The notes under the pieces are model-generated. The model was given only the letters and a program-made list of their open reading frames with translations, was not told the origin of the DNA and did no database searches. A DNA stretch of 6,419 bases, from positions 13,384-19,802 of the forward strand of contig VAXD01000068.1 in the NCBI GenBank assembly GCA_005884155.1. Reading direction: 5' to 3'. Shown here piece after piece: positions 1 to 4,512 of the stretch (the stretch's first letter is position 1; every line of letters begins with the position of its first letter). Source of the DNA: Actinomycetota bacterium (GTDB lineage Bacteria; Actinomycetota; Thermoleophilia; Gaiellales; Gaiellaceae). The translations under genes were made by a program, and so were the position numbers.

Positions 1-1
1 G

Positions 2-886
2 CTCCTCGCCGCGACCGCGATCAACCTCGTGACGTTCGCGCCGCCGTGGCAGGTCGCGCTCCCGGGGCTCTCCTTCGTCCAGGCGCTGACGGTGACGCAG
101 GCTTCCACGGCGCTCTCGATCGTCGTCCCCGGCGGAATTGCCGCCGGCGTGGCCGGCTCGGTCGGGGTGCTGCGCGGGTGGCACTTTCCGGCTCGAGACA
201 TCGGGCGCGCCGTCACGCTGACCGGCCTCTGGAATCAGTTCCTCAACCTCTCGTTTCCGATCGTCGCCGTCTTCGCGCTCGCACTCTCCGGCGAGAGCAC
301 CGCGACGCTCGCGACGGTCGCGTTCGTCGGCGTCGCGGTCCTCGGGATCGTGATCGCCGGCTTCGTCCTGATCCTCCTCAGCCGCCGCCTGGCGCACGAT
401 GTCGGCGACGTCGCGGCGCGCTTCGCGAACTGGGCGCTTGGCAAGGTCCGCCGCGGGCCCGTCACCTGGAGTGGAGAGAACTTCGAGCGTTTCCGCGAGG
501 AGGCCGGAACGTTCCTCGAAAGGCGGTGGCATTTGCTCACCGGCGCAACGCTGCTGGGCAACATCACGGTCTTTCTCGTCCTGCTCGCCTCGCTCAGAAC
601 GCTAGGCGTGTCCTCGTCGCAGGTGACCCTGGTCGAGGCCTTCGCATCGTGGGCGCTCGTTCGCCTGCTCGGAGCGATCCCGATCACCCCTGGCGGAATC
701 GGCGTGATCGAGCTCGGACTGACCGGCGCGCTGATCGGGTTCGGCGGGCACAGGGCGAGCGTCGTCGCCGCCGTGCTGGTCTACCGCTTCCTGACGACGG
801 TTCCGACGCTGATCCTCGGCCTGGCGGCCGCCTTCACGTGGCGCCGCCAGCGCGGGCGCGCCGAGCCGACGCCGACCGGAGCCTGA
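2..886 (+). CDS. Flippase-like integral membrane protein (LPG_synthase_TM / UPF0104 family), 5'-truncated by window edge
   Basis: The frame is open from base 2, so the N-terminus lies outside the window; 294 residues are visible and end at TGA (884-886). The GTG at 29 is an internal valine rather than a proven start, because in-frame coding continues to the left edge. The protein is very hydrophobic, with about six or seven membrane segments visible (roughly residues 28-50, 72-95, 103-127, 178-200, 212-246, 254-280) and an arginine-rich cytoplasmic-looking loop and tail. Two glycine-rich signatures recur in this family: VPGGIAAG (42-49) and TPGGIGVIE (229-237), the latter in the penultimate membrane region. 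The family covers the membrane half of lysylphosphatidylglycerol synthase (MprF) and stand-alone YbhN-like proteins thought to move lipids or lipid-linked glycans across the membrane. No aminoacyl-transferase domain follows, so this is the stand-alone type. The substrate cannot be read from sequence. Confidence 0.85.
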   Translation, partial: LLAATAINLVTFAPPWQVALPGLSFVQALTVTQASTALSIVVPGGIAAGVAGSVGVLRGWHFPARDIGRAVTLTGLWNQFLNLSFPIVAVFALALSGESTATLATVAFVGVAVLGIVIAGFVLILLSRRLAHDVGDVAARFANWALGKVRRGPVTWSGENFERFREEAGTFLERRWHLLTGATLLGNITVFLVLLASLRTLGVSSSQVTLVEAFASWALVRLLGAIPITPGGIGVIELGLTGALIGFGGHRASVVAAVLVYRFLTTVPTLILGLAAAFTWRRQRGRAEPTPTGA

Positions 887-908
887 CCGCCGCTTTCACC
901 CGGTCAGG
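882..908 (+). terminator. Hairpin overlapping the stop codon of the flippase-like gene
   Basis: A perfect 8-bp inverted repeat (CCTGACCG at 882-889, CGGTCAGG at 901-908) has an 11-base loop. The left arm contains the TGA stop codon (884-886). No T-run follows, so it would be an intrinsic terminator of the U-tail-less kind proposed for actinobacteria, or an mRNA 3' stabiliser. Placement at the gene end supports function; no folding energy was computed. Confidence 0.4.
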
Positions 909-962
909 ACGATGCCGCGCCACCCCGCGCGCCGGAAAATGGCGGCGACTCACACCCGGCAA

Positions 963-970
963 GGGAGGAG
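963..970 (+). promoter_or_regulatory. Strong ribosome binding site for the 69-aa membrane protein
   Basis: GGGAGGAG lies 6 bases ahead of the ATG at 977. It is one of the best Shine-Dalgarno matches in the window and fixes the start of the small gene. The rest of the 90-base gap 887-976 holds the right part of the upstream hairpin and no promoter boxes that I can recognise with confidence. Confidence 0.8.
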
Positions 971-976
971 CGAACA

Positions 977-1186
977 ATGGAAGACGTTCATCTCGGAGGA
1001 AAGTTCTGGATGTCGCTGCTCGGAATCGTGATCGGAGCTGTCTTCGGATGCATCCTGATCTTCCTGCTCGTCGCCGGAGCCTGGGCCAGGTGGGGAGCGA
1101 TCGGCGCGCTCATCTTTTTCGGCCTCCTACTGGCCGGGGTTTCGTACGTCTACGACCGCACCCACATGCGGAAATACGAAGACTGA
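977..1186 (+). CDS. Small two-pass membrane protein of unknown function
   Basis: The product is 69 residues and starts at an ATG with a strong ribosome binding site. A short polar N-terminus (about 10 residues) is followed by a hydrophobic helix at about 12-34 (SLLGIVIGAVFG... onward), a Trp-Ala-Arg-Trp turn, a second helix at about 38-57 and a charged tail rich in Arg, Lys, Glu and Asp. I do not recognise a named family; the pattern is that of a small two-helix inner-membrane protein, loosely like AtpI-type proteins, but there is no matching signature. The next gene begins 6 bases after its stop, so the two are very probably co-transcribed and translationally coupled. It is a real gene judging by the ribosome binding site, spacing and clean amphipathic layout. 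Confidence 0.8.
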   Translation: MEDVHLGGKFWMSLLGIVIGAVFGCILIFLLVAGAWARWGAIGALIFFGLLLAGVSYVYDRTHMRKYED

Positions 1187-1192
1187 TCGCCG

Positions 1193-1825
1193 ATGAGGCT
1201 CGAGCTGGGGAAGCGGGCGCGCTGCAGCGACGGCGCTGCTCGTGAGCTCGTTGACCTCGTCGTCGACGCGGACAGCAGCCGCGTGACCCATCTCGTCGTC
1301 CAGCCCGAGAACGATCCCGAAGCGGCCAGGCTGGTGCCGCTCGACCTCGCGGAGGTGGGCGCGAACGACGAGATCTCGCTGCGCTGCACTACGCAGGAGC
1401 TCGAGGAGATGTCGCTCGTGCACGAGCACGCTCTTCTCCGGGCAGGCGAGCGCGCCGAGAAGGAAGACGGCTGGGACGTCGGCGCGCGCGACATGCAAGT
1501 CATTCCCGACTACTCGCCGGCGCCCTTCGCAGGAGATCTCGCCTCGGAGGTCATCGTGTCCTACGACCGCGTCCCGACCGGCGAGATCGAGCTCCGCCAC
1601 GCGAGCGCGATCTATTCGGCGGATCAGCACCACCTCGGCAGCGTCGACGGGGTGGTCGTTGACGCCGACGGGCTGATCAGCCATCTCCTGCTCGAGCGTG
1701 GCCACCTCTGGTGGAAGCGCGAGATCTCGATTCCCGCCGCCGCGATCGCCGAGCTCTCGACCGACATGGTCACTCTCGGCGTGAAGAAAGGCGAGCTGGG
1801 CGCGTTTCCTTCAGTGCCCGACTAG
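1193..1825 (+). CDS. Tandem PRC-barrel domain protein
   Basis: The product is 210 residues, with no signal peptide or membrane helix, so probably cytoplasmic. Two PRC-barrel-like units are visible, at about residues 4-66 and 135-200. Each has the core pattern of a short beta strand with an L/SVDxVVDAD element (ELVDLVVDADSSRVTHLVV near 18-36; SVDGVVVDADGLISHLLLE near 150-168) followed by a strand leading to a proline and hydrophobic end (VPLDLAEV; IPAAAIAEL). The linker (about 67-134) is acidic and polar, with a His-Glu-His stretch. PRC-barrel domains occur in RimM and photosynthetic reaction centre H subunits and in many stress-linked proteins of unknown role. The start ATG (1193) has only a weak upstream purine stretch, and it sits 6 bases after the preceding stop, which favours coupled translation. 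The 3' end overlaps the opposite-strand RDD gene by 15 bases. Confidence 0.8.
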   Translation: MRLELGKRARCSDGAARELVDLVVDADSSRVTHLVVQPENDPEAARLVPLDLAEVGANDEISLRCTTQELEEMSLVHEHALLRAGERAEKEDGWDVGARDMQVIPDYSPAPFAGDLASEVIVSYDRVPTGEIELRHASAIYSADQHHLGSVDGVVVDADGLISHLLLERGHLWWKREISIPAAAIAELSTDMVTLGVKKGELGAFPSVPD

Positions 1826-2628
1826 CTCGAGCTCGTCGAGCACGACGGTGCCGCTGAGGAAGTCGTGCAGGCCGCGCCGCCGGCCGTCGACCAGAACCGG
1901 CAGGAAGCCGGCGAACAGCGGGATGATCGCAAGGATCAGCCCGACGAAGCGCACCAGCGAGCGAGTCACGGACGGCGGCTTGGCCGACGGCCCGACCACG
2001 CGGACTCTCAGGGCTCGCATCCCCGGCGTCTGCCCTGTCGCGCTCCAGAAGGCGACGAAGTAGGCGCGGCGAACCACCCGATCCCCGCGAGCGACGCGTC
2101 GAGCCAGTTCGGCCCGAAATTGCCTGCCAGCGCGAGCACGAGCGCGATCGACGCGCCGACCACGAGGAACCCCAGCTGAGCGAGCGCCGCGTCGAGCACG
2201 AGGGCCACACCCCTGGTCGCGATGCCTCCGAACCCCGCCGGCTCTGCGGGCTTCCGCCCGAGCAAGTCCCGTGCCCGCCCCTCCAGGCGCCCGTCGAACG
2301 CCCGCAGCCGCCGGCTCGCCGTCGCCGCCACTTCCTCGCCGTAGGTCGTCGCCTGGCTCGTGAGCGCTGCGCGAACCTCGGCGCCGGAGAGCACCTCCGT
2401 GAGCGCCTGCTTGAACGCGGCGCTCTCGACGAGGCGCTGCGTGAGCTGCTCCAGCTGGTCCCCGCCCCGCCCCGCTCCGTTGTCCGGCTGCTTTGGAGCG
2501 TCGAGGAACCCGGCCGCGACCCGCTCGACGACGTTGTGCTGGGCGAGCGATCGCCCGAACGCCTCCGGCAACGGCCCTGCAAGAAGCGCGTCGAGTGCCC
2601 GTTCGTAGGCGAGCCGCTCGAACTTCAC
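1811..2628 (-). pseudogene. RDD-family membrane protein with N-terminal helical extension, frameshifted
   Basis: Read from the GTG at 2628, the frame gives an N-terminal soluble region of about 130 residues. It is mostly helical and charged, including a Gly-rich spacer near 49-56. The first part of an RDD domain follows (IATRGVALVLDAAL near 136-149, with the Arg and Asp that name the family, then a membrane helix). Near 2063-2073 the sense switches frame: the expected continuation AYFVAFWSATGQTPGMR, then further helices and VDGRRRGLHDFLSGTVV, is found in the next frame, down to TGA at 1811-1813. The unshifted frame runs on only to 2008 as an unrelated tail. One added base near 2066-2069 would restore a 272-aa protein (total length 818 = 3n-1). 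The GTG overlaps the sixA stop as GTGA (2628-2625), with AAGG 4 bases upstream, so the pair is coupled. RDD proteins are multi-pass membrane proteins, some linked to Na+/H+ or solute exchange; function is unknown here. This could be a true mutation or an assembly error. Confidence 0.8.
1825..1841 (+). terminator. Short inverted repeat just after the PRC-barrel stop codon
   Basis: GCTCGA (1825-1830) and TCGAGC (1836-1841) form a 6-bp stem with a 5-base loop directly after the TAG of the PRC-barrel gene. It lies inside the coding end of the opposite RDD gene and has no T-run, so it may be a coincidence of Leu/Glu/Asp codons. It is weak support for a terminator. Confidence 0.2.
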
Positions 2629-3149
2629 GAAGCCTTGTCCAGCGCTCGCAGGATCTTGGGCGACATAGCCCAGAGCAGGTAGCCCGCGCCCGGCCCGGCG
2701 TCTCCGTCGATCCCGATCGCGGCGACGCCGCCCTTCTTCAGCTGGACCTGCATCCCCTGCTCGCTCCCGGCGCAGAGGATCGACGCGAGCGTCGAGAGGT
2801 ACGGCTCGTGCCCGACGAGCGCAATCGAGCGCTCCTGCTTCCCGCGCAGGACGTCGAGCGCCGCTGCCGCCGGCTTGTCCGCCTCGAGCGGAGAACAGTC
2901 CTGCGGCTCCGGCCAGCCCGCCTCTTCGTGCAGCAACACCGCCGTTTCCCAGGCCCGCGCGTACCCGCTCGAGAGCACGAGCTCGACCTCCTGGACGATC
3001 CGGCGCAGCCCTCGTGCAGCCGCCCGGAACTTCTCGATCCCTTTCGGGGTCAGTGGGCGGGCCGCGTCGTCCGGCCACCGACCCGGATCGGCGTGGTCGG
3101 CGTAGGCGTGGCGGACGAGATAGACCTTCGGTGTTCCGCTGTTGGGCAC
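2625..3149 (-). CDS. sixA: SixA-like phosphohistidine phosphatase (histidine phosphatase superfamily)
   Basis: The product is 174 residues, the usual size for SixA. The RHG-type motif is seen as LVRHAYADH (11-19), where His14 would be the phospho-accepting residue and Arg13 its partner. SGYARAWETA (61-70) supplies the second Arg (65) and the Glu-Thr-Ala signature, and LVGHEPYLS (111-119) supplies the second catalytic His (114). E. coli SixA removes phosphate from phosphohistidine on proteins such as those of the nitrogen PTS or ArcB; the partner here is unknown, and such single-domain proteins may act on other phosphoesters. The start is GTG at 3149, chosen because AGGAGG (3160-3155) lies 5 bases upstream. 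The stop overlaps the start of the RDD gene by 4 bases. The gene is divergent from a Nudix hydrolase, a domain to which a SixA-like domain is fused in mycobacterial MutT1. Confidence 0.88.
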   Translation of the reverse strand: MPNSGTPKVYLVRHAYADHADPGRWPDDAARPLTPKGIEKFRAAARGLRRIVQEVELVLSSGYARAWETAVLLHEEAGWPEPQDCSPLEADKPAAAALDVLRGKQERSIALVGHEPYLSTLASILCAGSEQGMQVQLKKGGVAAIGIDGDAGPGAGYLLWAMSPKILRALDKAS

Positions 3150-3203
3150 GGCGTCCTCCTCGACCGTCTCAGCCTAAGTGAGAGCGGGCATCATCCAGGT
3201 CGG
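3150..3203. promoter_or_regulatory. Divergent intergenic region between sixA and the Nudix gene
   Basis: These 54 bases must hold the 5' signals for both genes. The left side carries the sixA ribosome binding site on the minus strand (AGGAGG, 3160-3155). A 5-bp inverted repeat (TCTCA 3167-3171, TGAGA 3179-3183, 7-base spacer) lies near the middle and could be an operator half-site pair, though it is short enough to be chance. The Nudix ATG has only a weak AGG (3197-3199) close to it. No clear -10/-35 pair could be assigned. Confidence 0.45.
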
Positions 3204-3611
3204 ATGAGAATCGTCCGAGCTGCTGGAGGAGTGATCACGAGAGCCGGCCCCGACGGCGAGCCCGAGATCCTCCTCGTCCACCGGCCGCGGTACGACGACT
3301 GGTCGCTACCCAAGGGAAAGGCCGAGCGGGGCGAGTCCGACGAGGACTGCGCGCTGCGCGAGGTCGAGGAGGAGACGAGCCTCGTCTGCGACCTCGGCCC
3401 CGAGGTGGCCGTCTCCGAGTACGAGGATTCAGCCGGACGCCCGAAGCGAGTGAGCTACTTCGAGCTGACGCCGCGGGACGGTGCGGAAGCGGTCCCGCGG
3501 AACGAAGTCGACGCCGTCCGCTGGGTGACACGAGAGGGCGCCCTGAAGCTGCTTACCTACGGGCGCGACCGAGACATCGTCGCGGCCCTGGAGGCGCTAA
3601 CCCCGCGCTGA
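3204..3611 (+). CDS. Nudix hydrolase, similar to the Nudix half of MutT1
   Basis: The product is 135 residues, a single Nudix domain. The Nudix box runs from Gly38 to Leu60: G-x5-E44-x7-R52-E53-V-x-E56-E57-x-S59-L60. The metal-binding Glu residues are kept, but the usual Gly before the last hydrophobic position is Ser59. The preceding VHRPRYDDWSLPKGK (25-39) is very like the mycobacterial MutT1 and diadenosine-polyphosphate hydrolase group. These enzymes cleave X-diphosphate bonds in 8-oxo-dGTP, ApnA or related compounds with Mg2+; the substrate here is not determined. The start is the ATG at 3204. The open frame runs further upstream, but that part lies over the opposite-strand sixA and has no good start. 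The gene is divergent from sixA (54 bases) and convergent with the CYTH-like gene (3 bases between stops). Confidence 0.9.
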   Translation: MRIVRAAGGVITRAGPDGEPEILLVHRPRYDDWSLPKGKAERGESDEDCALREVEEETSLVCDLGPEVAVSEYEDSAGRPKRVSYFELTPRDGAEAVPRNEVDAVRWVTREGALKLLTYGRDRDIVAALEALTPR

Positions 3612-3625
3612 AGGTCAGCTCGCGG
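3603..3625. terminator. Hairpin built around the two facing stop codons of the Nudix and CYTH-like genes
   Basis: GCTGA (3607-3611) and TCAGC (3615-3619) pair perfectly around a 3-base loop AGG. After a 2-base bulge (3620-3621), CCGC (3603-3606) pairs with GCGG (3622-3625). The TGA of the plus-strand gene and the TGA of the minus-strand gene are therefore complementary arms of one stem. It would fold in both transcripts and could serve as a bidirectional terminator. No adjacent T-run is present; a TTTTT at 3646-3650 is too far away for a standard terminator. Confidence 0.4.
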
Positions 3626-4421
3626 CAGGCTTCTCGGCGGCGGGCTTTTTCTTCGGCTTCGCTCCGTTGCCTCGCTGCTTCGCGAAGAACTCGAGCGCGG
3701 AGCGCGTCTTCGTCTGTTGCTTCGTGTCGAGGTCGATGCCGTGCGCGCTGAGGACAGCCCGCGTGCTGGCTGCGACGTCGAAGGCCTCCGACGGCTCGCA
3801 CTTCGTCGAGAGCTCGAGGATGCGGGAACCGTCCGGGTAGAACCACAGCTCGGTCACCATCTTGCGGTCGAAGCCCTCGGGCGAGAATTTGAGCTTCAGC
3901 ACGAAGAGCGGACCGAGGATCACGAGGTCGTCGAGCCCGATCCCCTCCGGAGCGTGCTCGGCGAAGAGCTCCTGCTGCTCCTTCGAGAAGAGCTTCCGCA
4001 GCGGCCGCTCGCCGCTCGCCGCCTTGCGGACGTCCCCCTCCGCGGGCATGCCCTTGAGCGACCCGGAGCAGACGTAGCCTTCGGGCGAGGCATCGAGCTC
4101 GACACCGAAGCTCGGCGAGCGCCGGAGGCTCTTCGGGAGCTCCGAGGGCACCACCGGCCGCAGCTTCACGACCGTGTCGTCGCCTTTCTTCTGGGAGCGC
4201 CGCGCCCTGACGACCAGCCCCTGACCGTCGAGCGCGAGATCGGGCGTCTCGAGGAAGAAGACCTGGCGGATCTGCGCCTGCAGCGGGTCGAGCCCCAGCG
4301 CTCGCACCGTCGTCAGCTGCGAGGGCTCGGGCACGGTCAGCTTCAGCTCGATGCTGTCGACGTCCTTGATCAGCGAGACGAGCTTCTGGAGCTCGTCGGG
4401 GTTCGCTGCGATTGCGCTCAT
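3615..4421 (-). CDS. CYTH-like domain protein (triphosphate-tunnel family candidate)
   Basis: The product is 268 residues. The N-terminal strand SIELKLTVP (23-31) resembles the ExExK opening of CYTH proteins but keeps only the second Glu (25) and the Lys (27). FFLETPDLAL (55-64) matches the family's F/Y-x-D-T-P-x-x-x-L turn, followed by paired basic strands GLVVRARR (68-75) and TVVKLRPV (83-90). Near the C-terminus, TELWFYPDGSRILELSTK (190-207) gives further acidic and basic strand residues. About 75 residues (92-166) between the strand blocks look like an insertion. The tail is a Lys/Ala/Pro-rich, probably disordered, end. CYTH enzymes bind triphosphate groups (tripolyphosphatase, thiamine triphosphatase, class IV adenylate cyclase); activity here is not established. 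The start ATG at 4421 follows AAAGGA (4433-4428) by 6 bases. The frame extends to 4616, but that part is Arg-rich and overlaps the ATPase. Confidence 0.72.
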   Translation of the reverse strand: MSAIAANPDELQKLVSLIKDVDSIELKLTVPEPSQLTTVRALGLDPLQAQIRQVFFLETPDLALDGQGLVVRARRSQKKGDDTVVKLRPVVPSELPKSLRRSPSFGVELDASPEGYVCSGSLKGMPAEGDVRKAASGERPLRKLFSKEQQELFAEHAPEGIGLDDLVILGPLFVLKLKFSPEGFDRKMVTELWFYPDGSRILELSTKCEPSEAFDVAASTRAVLSAHGIDLDTKQQTKTRSALEFFAKQRGNGAKPKKKPAAEKPAAS

Positions 4422-4427
4422 GAGTCG

Positions 4428-4433
4428 TCCTTT
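4428..4433 (-). promoter_or_regulatory. Ribosome binding site of the CYTH-like gene
   Basis: AAAGGA read on the minus strand (4433 down to 4428) lies 6 bases before the ATG at 4421. It decides between this start and the longer open frame reaching 4616. Confidence 0.7.
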
Positions 4434-4460
4434 CGCGGGGAACCATCCAGGATCGACTCG

Positions 4461-4494
4461 GCCCGGTAATCGGGCATCGTCCGATTCGGACGAT
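4461..4494 (-). terminator. Two adjacent hairpins between the P-type ATPase and the CYTH-like gene
   Basis: In the minus-strand transcript, 18 bases after the ATPase stop, ATCGTCCG-AAT-CGGACGAT (4494-4476) forms a perfect 8-bp stem. It is followed at once by GCCCG-ATTAC-CGGGC (4475-4461), a 5-bp stem. They fill most of the 91-base gap 4422-4512. No T-run follows, so they may be a U-less terminator, an mRNA processing or stability element, or a site separating expression of the two genes. The first stem, being an exact palindrome at DNA level, could also bind a dimeric regulator controlling the CYTH-like gene. Confidence 0.4.
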
Positions 4495-4512
4495 CGAGCC
4501 CGCTTGCGGCGC

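Noticed and set aside
46..1245. Long plus-strand open frame of 399 codons overlapping the flippase-like gene
   Set aside because: The translation is Arg/Ala-rich without motifs, and it runs through three better supported features; typical out-of-frame opening in GC-rich DNA.
1127..1705. Minus-strand open frame of 192 codons opposite the PRC-barrel gene
   Set aside because: It is antisense to a gene with clear domain structure and has no ribosome binding site or recognisable family.
2629..3078. Upstream extension of the RDD frame
   Set aside because: It overlaps sixA entirely and reads as Arg/Gly-rich low-complexity sequence; the GTG at 2628 fits coupling with the sixA stop.
2493..3203. Upstream extension of the Nudix frame to give a 372-aa protein
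   Set aside because: This part is antisense to sixA and the RDD gene and is Arg-rich; the Nudix domain starts right after the ATG at 3204. A true Nudix-SixA fusion is not present.
3553..4469. Large open frames on both strands over the CYTH-like gene (297 and 250 codons)
   Set aside because: No motifs, skewed composition; the CYTH-like frame alone shows strand motifs and a ribosome binding site.
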